Positions 31,400 to 42,237 of a DNA stretch of 64,000 nt are shown in pieces. Under the pieces are notes generated by a model. The model did not search any database and was not told where the DNA came from. It saw only the letters and a list, made by a program, of their open reading frames with translations. Numbering within the stretch: the stretch's first letter is position 1; each line of letters opens with the position of its first letter. Source of the DNA: Ligula intestinalis (Eukaryota > Platyhelminthes > Cestoda > Diphyllobothriidea > Diphyllobothriidae); the NCBI GenBank assembly GCA_036362985.1, contig JAYGXS010000007.1:10557975-10621974 (forward strand), in the 5' to 3' direction. The position numbers were made by a program, and so were the translations under genes.

Positions 31400-33535
31400 T
31401 TGCCGGACTCCTTCACTCGCCTGATGACTGATTGATTTGATAATATTTTTCGAAGATCACCTCCTCAAAACTGGTATTTTGATGCGATAGGGCGAATTCT
31501 ACTAAGTCCCTTTGTGCTTTTTATGCGCTGTGAAATAATTTTCTTACCTTCATTAATTATGCCTGGTGTCTCCAAATTTAATGTGCTTGAACAATGGTCG
31601 CGAAATCATTTGTGATTTCGTTTACTGCGTGCTTATCTTCTGCCACAGGAGCACATGTTTATACTTGTAATACCTCTCTCATTTCGTGTGAAAACCTGGT
31701 GCATTGCCTTGGGCAGGAGGGGGGGGGGGGGCAGGTCCTTTGTGCTCTCGATTCTGAAGGGGGGCTGCTGAGCTCTGTCAGCCATTGCATGCAGTTCCCG
31801 CAGTCAGTTGACAGACTGGCTCTGACAGGTGACTGGAGCCTGGAAGACGCATACCGGAGAGAGAGAGAGAGAGTAAGGTCTAATCTCAGTGCATATTTCT
31901 AAATATAACACATTTGCCGTTCGCTTTGTCTATCACGGTGCGCTAAATCCACGGCTCGGAAGAATGCCACTAGGGTCTCTGAAGTTTCTGCCAGAAAGGA
32001 ACAGCTTCCATCTAAACAGGACTAACCTGTAGCACAGTGCACAACCTGCTGTACGATTTAACCGGGGTGCGTGTCGAAGTTCATTGATTACTTTCGGTTC
32101 AGTTTTCAAAGAATATAATTACGTCCTCAGAATCAGCAAAATGCAAATTATGCCTCGGGTTTTAGGGTGCTCACCTAGGCGAAAGTACACATCTGGCCAA
32201 ATCTATCACATAACATACATCTTAAGTTACTGTGTTACTTAATAACTGTTAGTACCCTATAAGGATAACTAATTATTACAGCGTAAACACGTAACAAGTT
32301 TCGATCACGGCCTACGTGCTTACCATGGTCGTCCATGTTAGTTTTCGATCCAAGCGATGTCAGGAATTTTCTGTGCACCGGAATTCAGCTGGCACAAATC
32401 AGATTTGGGCTAGATTGGTACAAATACCAAAAAACGGGTCGTGACACCGAAGGCTCATGACACCATCTTGGCGCTGACCCCTACACTGCTGCGGATGTTC
32501 CCATCCATGTAAGCTCAGTGAAAAGTTTGCCAGACTCCTTGGCGTTTCAACGCGCGGTAAGCACCATCGTTTTGTACTTTGCCTTATCCGACAATATCCA
32601 GCAGTTACGCTTACGCCAAAACCAGTGATAACAACTATCAAGGTGGTACGTTATTATTAAGCAAAATAGTAACAGATAAGGTGTACAAAACTCAACAATG
32701 GATATTCCAAGTTAAGACTGAAGGGAGTCGGTCTAGGGGGGCGTGAATCTGCTTTTATAAGATTCCAGGAGGCAGTCCTTGTGGGCTCCCATTGGTCTGA
32801 AAACATCAGCGCCAAGGGGCGGGGGGCGGAGGCAATACTGTGCCGGCAATGGGGGGGGGATTGCAAACGTTTGAAGTCAGTGGTGGTGGGGTGGCTCGAC
32901 GAGTGGTTCTCGGAGTAGCCCCGGCAGCTAGGTCAAGAAGGGGGAGGGGGGTACGGACAGCTGGCTTGTCAACGCAATGCCACTCCACGGTGGTCACCAT
33001 GTGAAAATGTGAAAAATGAACAAAGGGCCGAGACTGGGGGAAGGCAGTATTCAGTCATGTGCATTTGAGTAAAGGAGAGCGGCCAGCCTTCAAGGGGGGA
33101 GGGGGACAGCCTTCGAAAGAGTGTAAAAAATAATCTGTAGGTCGGACGGAAGTTTTGTTGGAGAGGGGATGTGGAGAATTCCAAAATTTTTCAGCCGGAA
33201 ATAACCACCATATTCCTTTTCCACGGACCCAAGAGCCTCAGGGGCAGCAATTTCTTTTTGGGAAGGTTTGCCCACTTCACCCAAGCAGCCAAACAAATTT
33301 ATGTGGACTTTCCTGTGAGGACTTAGAAAATGGCCAACGTGATAGGCAGGTAAATAATGCATAAGAGGATAGGAAGTAAGCTTAGTTACTTATGGTTAAG
33401 CTTGTCATCTGTAAGAACATTCATATGGAAATTTCAACTGACTGACACCACCGCAATCTAGACCTACTATAGATTACTTTATGGCCTCCATTCAGGATGC
33501 CACATTTCGGGCCACCACTGTCGTCAGAAGAACAC
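31400..33535. other. no gene recognised; G-rich tracts
   Basis: A G13 run (31719-31731), a GA tract (31859-31872) and several G-rich stretches at 32.8-33.1 kb occur here. ORFs are short and lack domains. Confidence 0.4.
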
Positions 33536-33544
33536 TTTCGGCAA

Positions 33545-33700
33545 ACACAAGAGAGACTAGAATGGACATTTCTGGCTTATCAGCTGTCATCAGCCAGCCA
33601 TATCCAACACCAGATGTTGCAGCATCCGAGAATAGAAACCAAAACCTGCTGGCTTGAAGTCCAACACCTTAAGCACTGAGCTACGGGTTCGTTTTACTCA
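33545..33700 (-). mobile_element. tRNA-derived SINE with hammerhead tail
   Basis: The ribozyme motif is 33599-33555 on the minus strand: GGCTGG, CTGATGA, GCT-GATA-AGC hairpin, GAAA, ATGTCCAT, T, CTAGTC. Stem I GGCTGG/CTAGTC pairs throughout using G-U wobbles. A tRNA-like head (GAACCCGTAGCTCAGTGCTTA) begins near 33690. Confidence 0.68.
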
Positions 33701-34179
33701 ATGTTTTGATCGGGAATATGGACAAATTTGGATCGTCCCTCACCGATCCATTATGGGAGTCACCCCTTCAGTATTGCCTTGGAGTTTATTCCTGCGGCTA
33801 CTATTATAGGAAAAATAACATTGCCGCTAAAGCCAATGGAGACTGAAAAAGATAGAGAAGGAGAAGTCGTGTCGATTGCCGGAATAATAATTTCACTCAC
33901 CTCACCGTTCGGGCTCTTACTGGAGTCAGTCAATTGATTTATCGATCTGGGCCCCACATACATCGCCCTGCGAAGGTATCTCCGGACTGGTGCAGTAGTC
34001 GTGGTGGATTGGTGCCTCCCACCCATAATGGATGCTTATTTTTCGTTGACGCTTTTATCTCCAAGGCTGGAGTCCATTAAGTGCCCGAAAGCTCAGACGA
34101 ATAAAATCATGATTGCGGTGATCGACGCACCTTCTTCTTTTCTATTTATACACATATGTGGGACGCAAAAACTTGCCTC

Positions 34180-34335
34180 AATTCTCGAGACTGAAATTGC
34201 CATTTCTGGCTTAGTAGCTTTATCAGCCAGACCTACCCAACCTTCGTGCGTTGAAATCCCCCAGGACCGAACCTATTGTCTGCTGGCTAGAAGTCCAACG
34301 CTACAACCGGTGACCTACGGGTTCGTTTTGCCTAT
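34180..34335 (-). mobile_element. tRNA-derived SINE with decayed hammerhead tail
   Basis: The minus strand tail at 34232-34189 has CTGATAA (G8 lost), a GCT-ACTA-AGC hairpin, GAAA and ATGGCAAT. The head near 34325 starts GAACCCGTAGGTCACCGG, close to the 33.69 kb copy. The changed core G makes activity unlikely. Confidence 0.62.
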
Positions 34336-34735
34336 ACTACCAGCCGCTGCTACTTCTTATTCCCTTGGCCCATATGCTTGCCCATTCTGTTGTCTCCAAA
34401 ACCAACAGGGTAGAGGAAACGAACACAATCGGCCAGGAGAAACAAGCAAGTCATCCTCACCCAAAGGCTGCGTGCATGTATGCCCTCCCATTCTGATTGG
34501 CTATGTTCTGTCCAATCCACTCGAGGAGGAAGCTCTAGGAGAGCCGAACGACTTCTCACAGGCATGGACCAATGGGATCTGTCGAGCGAGATGAACTGCT
34601 TCTCAAAAATGTGATAATTTGGTGACCGTGTTGCGCATTGATTGGTTACTTTTTATTATTATCATTATGATCTCATTGCAGATTGACTGTTATTCTTTTT
34701 AATTATTATATTTACTAATAATATTGGTGAGCATT

Positions 34736-35530
34736 TTGAAACGTTTATTCGGCGGGCATATGTTTTCAGCAATTCATCATCAGGCCGGTATGACTGCAGG
34801 GTTAATAAAGATCGTACAGGTAAGCAGGGTTGATAAGAGTCCTTTGATTACAACTAATCGTTTTCACGCCACCCCAATGGCGAGATCGGCACTGGGAAAG
34901 GAAAGGAGTGATAATTACTGCCACTTGCATGGAGGAAACGACTGTCACTAGAGGGTGGGGGTTATATGCTCGCCACCTAGCGTCAGTGTCGGCCACGGAA
35001 GTGAAAGACCTTGTGTTAGCGTCTTCTGACAGCACAGCACTGGAGTCGCTAGGTATATACCTACTGCCTTAGCTGTTTCTAGCACCCTTTGGCGAAAGCC
35101 ATTGGAAAATTTGGCTGGTAGACAACCTAAAGGGCTTCATTGGTATCGACTCGGTGATTCGTATCGACAAAGTGTGCGATAATAGAACTCGAGATCGATC
35201 TAGTTTCACCTTTACTTAACCAAGCCGGTACGTGTTCACGTACTCTCTTTTCCAGGTGCCTCATTGTTCGGCTAATGTATCCTGCTCCACAGAAGCAAGC
35301 GAAAGAATAGATGCAAATGGATGTGGCTTTCAACGAGAGTCGGTCTTAACTTACTAAGCGTAGGAGGAGAGAGTTCGTAAAGAACAAGCATAAGTTCGCC
35401 GCGCGCAGAGCGCTTGTGATCGCAGTCCTCAGACGTCGCTTTATCAGCTCGCTTGCGGCATCGCCTACGAAAGGCAGTCTTTTGAAGACTTCTTTCTTTA
35501 CTGTGGTTAGGGTTACAGGTAAACTTCACA
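34736..35530 (-). mobile_element. Penelope-like element, endonuclease end
   Basis: The minus strand reads CIYSFACFCGAGYISRTMRH, then LEKRVREHVPAWL (35333-35220). That is a GIY-YIG domain with the conserved Arg and Glu-His, preceded by a linker (LRPTLVES) in another frame. After a stop at about 35128 the PLE tail VVYQPNFPMAFAKG follows. The 3' end near 34740 has CCTGATGATGA, GCTGAAAAC and GCCCGCCGAATAAACG, a hammerhead-like end. RT is absent and the copy is dead. Confidence 0.65.
35127..35333 (-). pseudogene. PLE GIY-YIG endonuclease remnant
   Basis: A 68-codon ORF with a recognisable GIY-YIG core (IYSFACFCGAGYISRT, R-x-x-EH). The first GIY-type strand reads IYS and the second GYI. It is cut by a TAG near 35127. 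Confidence 0.6.
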
Positions 35531-36902
35531 ACTTAAGCATGGAAATAATATTTCGAATTTTTTTACGTTCCTGCATTGTCATTTAACGGATAAGAGGAGT
35601 ACAAAAACATCAGATTGCATGAATTAAAACCGAAATACCAATTTAAAACTCATATCCACTCACTGTCATCAACAGCTACGTATTTTACTTAGTATTAATG
35701 AAACCACATTCATATTTTCAGTAACCTGACTTTCCCCAATTTCTTCTTTTTTGATTGGGTGTTTCCCTGATCAGTTAAATGACAGTGCAGGAAAGTAAAA
35801 ACTATATAATATTAATCAACATCATTTCTTAATACAATAACTAAAAAGAATAACAGTCAATCTACAATGATATAATGATAAAAAGGAGCCTACAAGAGGT
35901 AGTCAATCAACGCACGGCACATTCACGCAAAGTATCGCATTCTCGGGTAAACAGTTCATATCCTGTCGAACACGCTGTCATACCAGGCAGCGTGAGAGTT
36001 GCACACATGTGTTTTGTGTGAGAATGACTCATTACGGAAATTGAGGCGCTCCTAATACTGCGTCTTCAAGTAGGTTTGTACCGCTTACGGCGTGGATTAA
36101 CCTGTATGCGTTGCGTTGTATGACGGCTTTCCCAGCGAATTGAGGACAGTTTGCGGTCTGCAGTCACAGAACCATAAATCGATACCAAAATGGTACGTCC
36201 GAAGAGGGTGTAGTTTTGTGTATCGTAGTTCTTTTCGGATCAAAAGTCCCCGTTGGAATCCGAACATATGATACTTGGAAGACGGAGAAGAACACGAGAC
36301 CTCCACCAGCTTGAGCCAAAGGTCAAATGTGGGTGAGTTGGGTTCCTAACCGGCAACTGCAGGTGAAAAGAGTCATGTGGACAGAAGCCGCAATCGGGAC
36401 AGTTTTTGGATGTGGACGGGTCGAGTCAGTGTTAGTACTAGCTGGTCTGCTGTACTGGGGAAGGTGTCTAGCAGGATATAGAGAGGGAATGATATCCCTG
36501 ATTCGGGACCTGTCGGATTACTTCACTGCCGCCATCGGATATGATTTTGGTGACGAACCCAGATGTCATTACCGACGCAAACGTCGAACAACATAAGGCC
36601 TTTGTGCGTTCTTACTATCATTTCAATCCAATCTGGGAATCTAGGTGGATAGGCGTGAACCAAAATGGGTGATCCGACGGGTTTCACACAGAATGCAGGA
36701 ATGGCTAACTTCGAGTGCTAAAGACGTTTTTACTTCAACCTTATACCACCACTGAAAGCAACGACACTTTCGAGGTAGGTAGCTTAAAACATCCGCCACG
36801 ATTTCTTAAATTATCCGTCGTTCTATCTAGCGATAATGACGCCAAAATCACCCGTTTTCAGCGTTTCTCTGTCCTTCAGTAAACGCTTAGCATTCTTCTT
36901 CT

Positions 36903-36937
<35 letters not shown>

Positions 36938-37560
36938 TCTTCCTAACTGAGCAGTAAAGCCTATGTTCCTTTCTTTCTTATGGATGTATATCGTAAAAAA
37001 CTAAGTAACAGTCTAGTTATGGGCAACTTTTCATGCAAACCTCTGTTTCTACAATTGGCCTCCAACGCTTCCTCTAACAATGGAGCGTACTGACTTTCAT
37101 ATCTAATAGGCGATTAATACTCATAGTTTGGTCTCCCATGCGTTTATCTAGTTTCAAAGTTCAATTGCAAGAGGTTTACAGGGCTACCAGTTGTCAGCAG
37201 ACAGCAGTAGAACGAAAGATTAAAGGGGTAATTGCTGTGGTTGTTTGTGGTCTGTGTTGAATAGCCTCAAGATGACACAAAAAGACTATGGGCTGATGAA
37301 CGCTCACCGATCGATTATAGTGGTGTATCAGTCGGTACTAGTCGTAACTTCCTAAGCATTCTTTATAACCGGCCATGACGACTAAATGACGCTTAGGGCA
37401 TATGTGTTAGTGTAGCTGCATTCAAGTCTCCCTCACAATGTCGGTGTGTTTACTGAGTAAACTAACTGTTGGCCCTGAAATAAAAAGCTCTGATAAATAT
37501 CGTTGATATTCTGAGGTAACTGACGTTTAATAGGCTGAAAGACACAACTAAAAAGGACAA
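35530..37560. other. no gene recognised
   Basis: Mixed sequence with no domain-bearing ORF. It includes a CTT-rich microsatellite at 36892-36938. Confidence 0.4.
36892..36938 (+). repeat. (TTC)n microsatellite
   Basis: About fifteen TTC/CTT units with one interruption. Confidence 0.85.
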
Positions 37561-37725
37561 ACGGGAGACCTGAAGGGTCGTTGCTGGCTTATTAACCGTA
37601 AGCATCCAGTCTCTGACTCAATAGTTGAAGCGTTGGACAGCTGATCAACAGGTCGCGGTTCGAGCCCGGGTTTGTGCACCACCTATGACTGGCTGACTAT
37701 GGCTGAGGGACAATAAATGAAAATT
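37560..37725 (+). mobile_element. SINE remnant with perfect B box
   Basis: GCGGTTCGAGCCCGGG at 37657-37672 is a consensus tRNA B box. The preceding sequence (ACTCAATAGTTGAAGCGTTGG) matches an A box. The tail GACTGGCTGACTATGGCTGAG at 37687-37707 is a broken version of the ribozyme tail. A second, minus-strand tail remnant (GACTGG ... GGTTAATAAGCC) lies at about 37614-37570. Confidence 0.5.
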
Positions 37726-38514
37726 TCGGTCCTCCACTCGTCTCGGTCTTGTGTGATTTTCTGTCTACTAGCCGTTCATTGGCTACTGGCGGCGTTTGAG
37801 ATTAAGTCTTCAGTCACAGTGGAGGCAAGTGTGTCAACTAACGTGGTCGGTACCCACCACACTCCCATTTCCCCTTTTACAGTGGACTTATATGTCTACG
37901 TTCTCAAGTATCGGTGCCCTCACAAAAACGGACGCGGGGCAATAACTAACACGCCTTCTGACTGAGTAAGTGCTTGTGTCTGCCTACGAAGTCCACACAT
38001 GAATCACAAATAACGAACGACACCCTGAAATCTTCGGCGTTCTAGGATATTTAGAACTAATTTTTGATTGGCTGACCAGTGGCGTCCGTTTTATTTATGT
38101 TACGTGTCAACTGCAGAAGCCGAACCATGAGCCAAGCTGCTAATAAAACCATATGAACAACACCTGCTGTTAATCAAAGAGTAGGTGCGTGCTGTCAAGG
38201 CCACTCGAACCACGAACTTGATTTAAGCTAATCTAATAACAGACGCGCGTCTGACATTTTGGTTTCAAACGCCGTTTTGCGCGACCGCGTACAACCAAGA
38301 AGATCGCAGGTAGGTTTTATGACGCCAATTATAAAGTTACTCTTTAATATTTTCGGAGAAACGCAATGTTATTTATTCAAGCGTCTTAGTGCATCCCTTA
38401 AAGTACTTTTTGATCCGTACCGGCAAAAGTTTTTGTTGACGAGCGTTCACCGATCGTTAAAGGAAGTCACTCCTCCCGCTCACTCTTGGATCTCATTCTA
38501 GAGTCCAGCGAGTA

Positions 38515-38680
38515 GTAGCTTAGGCAGATAGCAATAGGTAGATCACCAGACTTCCGATCAAATGGTCGCGGATTTGAGCATAGTGCCGAGCGCAACGTAC
38601 GGTTAGGTATGGCTAACTGATGATGGCTAATGAACCAGAAATGGCCACTCCTGTCTCCCTTGTATTTATCGGCAGAATAA
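38515..38680 (+). mobile_element. tRNA-derived SINE with hammerhead tail
   Basis: The ribozyme part is 38611-38655: GGCTAA, CTGATGA, TGGCT-AATG-AACCA hairpin, GAAA, TGGCCAC, then CCTGTC. The stem II base pair next to the core is T-A here where other copies have a C-A mismatch. Stem I is weak. The tRNA-like head upstream is worn (GGTCGCGGATTTGAGC as B box). Confidence 0.62.
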
Positions 38681-38889
38681 GTTCCTTGTGATTTGAAAGG
38701 ACAGCGATGCTTCAAGGCTGGAGAGAACCGTAACTTAAGACATAATCATTTGTCAGCAAACACTTGCCGTCAAACGGGAATTGACCACAAACTTCCTAAA
38801 TTGCTGCCGGACGCTCCGTTTCTGCGCTTGCATCCACCGCGCGAAAAATCGATATTCCTTAACTCTTGTACGACTAAGAATTTGTGTTG

Positions 38890-39410
38890 ACAAACATCTG
38901 CTTTCAGTCATTCATCATCAGGCCTTTACAGGGACATGGATAGAGAGTAAAATGGGCAGTTAGGTTCAGTGCTTATATAGTTTTCGTGGAAGAGGGGGCG
39001 AAAATTAGTCCTCTTGTCGTTCCGGACACAGCGTGCTGATGCCGTTGGATTGTGGCGCGCATGGAGCGTAGGGGGGGGGACGTTCTCATGATCAATATCA
39101 CAGGTGAGGCATGCGTATGACTGCTATCTGTGGCTGCGGGTAGCGTGGTTTCAGGCTGCGTGGCCTCGGACGGCGTGGCTTCTGGTGGTGTGGGCTTCTT
39201 GTGTGAAATCGGCCCAGGAAAAAAAGGCGAACTGCATGTACCAGTGCCTTTTGACAGCGCAGAACGAGTTTTGCTAGACGAATTGCCACTGCATCAGTTG
39301 TAGCTAGCATCCGTTTACGCAGGCCTCTAGAGTAGTGTATTGGTGCCTGGTATATAACCTGAAAGGCCTCCCTTGCGTCAACGGCGATAAGTATTCTGCA
39401 TACGGTCTAG
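38890..39410 (-). mobile_element. Penelope-like element 3' end
   Basis: The minus strand encodes VDAREAFQVIYQAP, then GLRKRMLATTDAVAIRLAKL and ALVHAVRLFFLG (39405-39180), the tail of the PLE subfamily also seen at 2870-3100 and 35.1 kb. About 250 bp further is a hammerhead-like terminus, CCTGATGATGAATGACTGAA, near 38923-38904, matching the end of the 34.7 kb copy. Confidence 0.55.
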
Positions 39411-39469
39411 AGAAGCCCGATATGATCCGGTACTTTCTTCCCTTGTAAAGCTTCTTTTCTCTGGTGCAA

Positions 39470-40206
39470 ATTTGAAGACTGTATAAACAGCAAAATTTAA
39501 TGGATCCATAAATTTCGAGAGGGCTCTTCAGTTGCCACTCCTCATTGCATAACGGGAATGAACGTTAGAGAAAATACACAACTGAATTCATACAGAAAAA
39601 AATCTATAAAAACCGGCAAGGCCAAGAGGCCAAGAGGCATTCGATAAAGCTGAAAGTTAAACGCTGTAGACAGCAAAAACTGGAGAAAAAACGTCTAGGC
39701 AAAAATGAAAGAAAATTTGGGGAGGGGGGATGTGTAAAGAAGGAGCCAGTGTTACCAAGGTAGAGTTAGGTTAACTACATGCTCTAATTGTTTACATGGG
39801 TCAGGTTTAAACCGCCTTATGTACGCTGCCTCCAGGTAGCGTAAGGTGCGAATTGTTCGTGCTTGAACAAGTACTCGGAAGGAGGTTTTAGGGTCCACGG
39901 AGTGGCCCGTATCTAGCAAGTGTTCAGTAATTGACGAGCGAGGTGTTCGTTTTTCTTGCTTAAATAACCAGCTAGGTAAGTGTTCCTTTGCTCTGGTGGC
40001 CAATTGCCTTTGCGTTCGCCCTATGTACTTGCATCCGCAAGTGCATGTAAATTCATAAACACAGTTTGAAGTGGCGTGCATCGGCAAGGCATCCTTCGCA
40101 CGAGGAATCGGTAAAAGCTTTGTTAGATTGCAAATTATAAGCTCAGCGGCATAATATGTCCTGTGAATGGATGCATTAAATTTTGCTGTTTATACAGTCT
40201 TCAAAT
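39470..40206 (-). mobile_element. PLE endonuclease fragment between inverted repeats
   Basis: A GIY-YIG ORF plus 3' flank, enclosed by a perfect 33-nt inverted repeat: 39470-39502 against 40174-40206, reading atttgaagactgtataaaca and onward. The PLE subfamily is the one also found at 3.7-5.0 kb. Confidence 0.65.
39752..40087 (-). CDS. GIY-YIG endonuclease domain of a PLE
   Basis: An intact 111-codon ORF: CVYEFTCTCGCKYIGRTQRQ, LATRAKEHLPSWL, ITEHLLDTGHSVD, LRYLEAAYIRRFKPDPC. The GIY-YIG elements appear as VYEF and KYIGRT, with the catalytic Arg (RTQRQLATR) and the EH of the second helix, then Glu in LEAAYIRR. PLE RTs use this domain to nick target DNA. No RT lies upstream, so this is a domain-only fragment. 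Confidence 0.8.
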   Translation of the reverse strand: MPMHATSNCVYEFTCTCGCKYIGRTQRQLATRAKEHLPSWLFKQEKRTPRSSITEHLLDTGHSVDPKTSFRVLVQARTIRTLRYLEAAYIRRFKPDPCKQLEHVVNLTLPW

Positions 40207-40209
40207 TCT

Positions 40210-41885
40210 TCCCTTGCTAAAGCTCTGACTAGTAATCATCCATCATTTTCTTTGTTACTGGAGGAGCACTTACTAGTATTTAGAATATATCAATAACTAT
40301 GATACTTTGTTATATGAGGTCATGATGATTCGCTCAAGCCTGGCGAATCAGGTTTTCCGTCCGCCAAAGTCTTGGTTCGTTTTTCCAGTTACTTAAATAT
40401 CAAAGACTATATGAAATAACCAAATGTATGCGTCTCTGTGTTTTAAAAGCATACACAGTAATATCTACCTTCGCGAATAAGTCAATGGGTTTTTAAGGAC
40501 CAACAATGAATCGTTTCTTTTAGCTCGACCCTTTTCTCAGGCAGCATCAAGCTTCACCAGGGAATCCCACTGCCTGCCGTTTATGCGTGTTCATTCGTGC
40601 GTCAGCGCAGCTAGTTATATCGATTGCACACCAACCCGAGTTGCTTTGCTGTGCTGGCTTGGTGCCGACCGTTTTGCTCTGGCAGTCTTCTGATTGGTGG
40701 ACTTTTAACTGCCACTCTAGCTGCCCCGTTCTGCCGCAGAGATGATCTGCATTGTCTGAGTAATTGCCGAGATAATTCGTGCATAATTTGCACAAAGGTG
40801 CTGTTAGGACGCCTGGTGTTACATTGAGATGATATTGCATTACTGAGCAGATATACCTTTGCCAAATATGGATTAAGAAGTGCTGAAAGTTATTATTCAC
40901 TGACCCCGTGTTATTCGGAGCAAACGGGCACGAAACCTTGTCGCGCTTCGATTTTCTAAAGCCCCCATGAGAGCCAAAATACCAGCTTGATGACACTATA
41001 CTTTGCTGTTTTTATTCTTAAAGTTTCATTTTTTGCTTGAGATCCGTTTACGGCCGTAAAATATCCAAACAAACACCTGATTGAACTTAATGTTTTGTTT
41101 AGAGAACGGCACAATATATTATTGGCTGCGTTCTCATGACTCTCCCTAAGAGGTAATGGAGGTCCCCATTCTCCTTCATTATGCGGTACGCTTGTTATGT
41201 CATGAAAAATTCCCATATTTTGCCAAAGACTGATAAATACAAACAAACCGGCATGAAGTATGGTTGTGAAACTGATTTACCTAATCTCATGATATTTCAG
41301 TTTCACCAGATTTTCGGCTTTTGAAAGAGGTTCCATTTTGCCGCTCGCAAAAACTACGTTCAGCAAAGAATGGCCATGAAGTATGCATTTGACTGCTGTA
41401 GGGCTCAGCAAGTTTTATTTTTCAATCAGACTTTATTTCGTTGCAGTAGCCCATCTCAGACGGTTTTCGTTTATTTTCGGGCGAGCTTCATCAGGAATCC
41501 CTACTGCATGTTGGGTCCCGTGTCGAAACAAAGAAAAGACATACCTTGTGCGCAACTTTGATTAAACAAAATGCACGATTGAGACAGTGCCACGGTTAAG
41601 ACAACACCTTAAAACCGTCCGAACATCAAATCGCAACCGAAAATTGCCGAAATAATGCCCAGAGGTGCCATACATAAAGGAGTACAATTTTGACAGAACG
41701 AAAGAATAAGATCGACAAAAGGTGGACTGGTAAGTTAAAAAATGTCAAACTGTGCGTGGATTGATAAAGTGATATGTATGGTTGATCAGCCCAGCTACCA
41801 CCGCACGAACGCGGAAAAGGCGCGCGCAGTTATTTTCTGCGATCAGTGGACAGCGGAATATTTGGGCGCAGGTGGAGTTCCCACA
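40210..41885. other. no gene recognised; one PLE-end-like motif
   Basis: No domain-bearing ORF. On the minus strand near 41515-41480 the sequence CCTGATGAAGCTCGCCCGAA then AATAAACG has both hammerhead cores (CTGATGA, GAAA) and the AATAAACG word of PLE ends, so a PLE terminus may be present. Confidence 0.35.
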
Positions 41886-41887
41886 GA

Positions 41888-42196
41888 TCACGCAAGAGGT
41901 CTCCAAGTTCGCATTTCCAGCACCTCAGTCTCCTCGTCCTCACTGATTTCCTCACAGTCGAGGAGGCGTTGTTGGTCACCGCTACTCAGGGACCCCGATT
42001 TCCTCCCGTTCAGACCGGGGGCGTTGGCGGGTGGATTACGCAGACCGTAGCCCATGACTGTGGCAACGAGAAGGACGCAGGCGAAGACCACGAGGACGTG
42101 CTGACAGAAGACGTTGGCGGCACGCGGAATGCTCTCCACGGCGAGCTCGTCCCAGGCTGGAAGCCAGGAGACGGGCGGGTAGAGGATGGCTCCAAC
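41888..42196 (-). CDS. TMEM45: TMEM45-like protein, exon 3 (terminal)
   Basis: The acceptor is textbook (CTTTACCCACTGCTTCAG ending at 42197), phase 0. The exon begins VGAILYPP, corresponding to the family's conserved (I/V)GFVLYPP. It continues with AWDELAVESIPRAANVFCQH and a final membrane helix (VLVVFACVLLVATVMGYGL), then a hydrophilic tail rich in acidic residues (RLLDCEEISEDEETE) and TGA at 41890-41888. The charged C-terminus matches the family. It completes a 309-residue protein. Confidence 0.88.
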   Translation of the reverse strand, partial: VGAILYPPVSWLPAWDELAVESIPRAANVFCQHVLVVFACVLLVATVMGYGLRNPPANAPGLNGRKSGSLSSGDQQRLLDCEEISEDEETEVLEMRTWRPLA

Positions 42197-42237
42197 CTGA
42201 AGCAGTGGGTAAAGGCAGACGTAAGGGCGAAATAATA

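Larger units (their letters stand above)
28165..31400 (-). mobile_element. CR1-type LINE, family A, nearly intact ORF2
   Basis: The best-preserved retrotransposon in the window, holding an AP-type endonuclease, a full RT and the C-terminal domain in order. Only two lesions are seen: a one-base frameshift at an A7 run (30135-30129) separating the two ORFs, and a TAA at 28406-28404. Past that TAA the same frame continues EWKKLPSSVVLAESVDAFK to a natural stop at 28286-28284. The 3' end near 28170 resembles 60105-60180. No ORF1 is visible upstream, so the copy is probably 5'-truncated near 31.4 kb. Confidence 0.88.

Noticed and set aside
31415..31470. CTGATGA near 31424 as a hammerhead
   Set aside because: No stem II hairpin and no correctly placed GAAA; core word alone is expected by chance.
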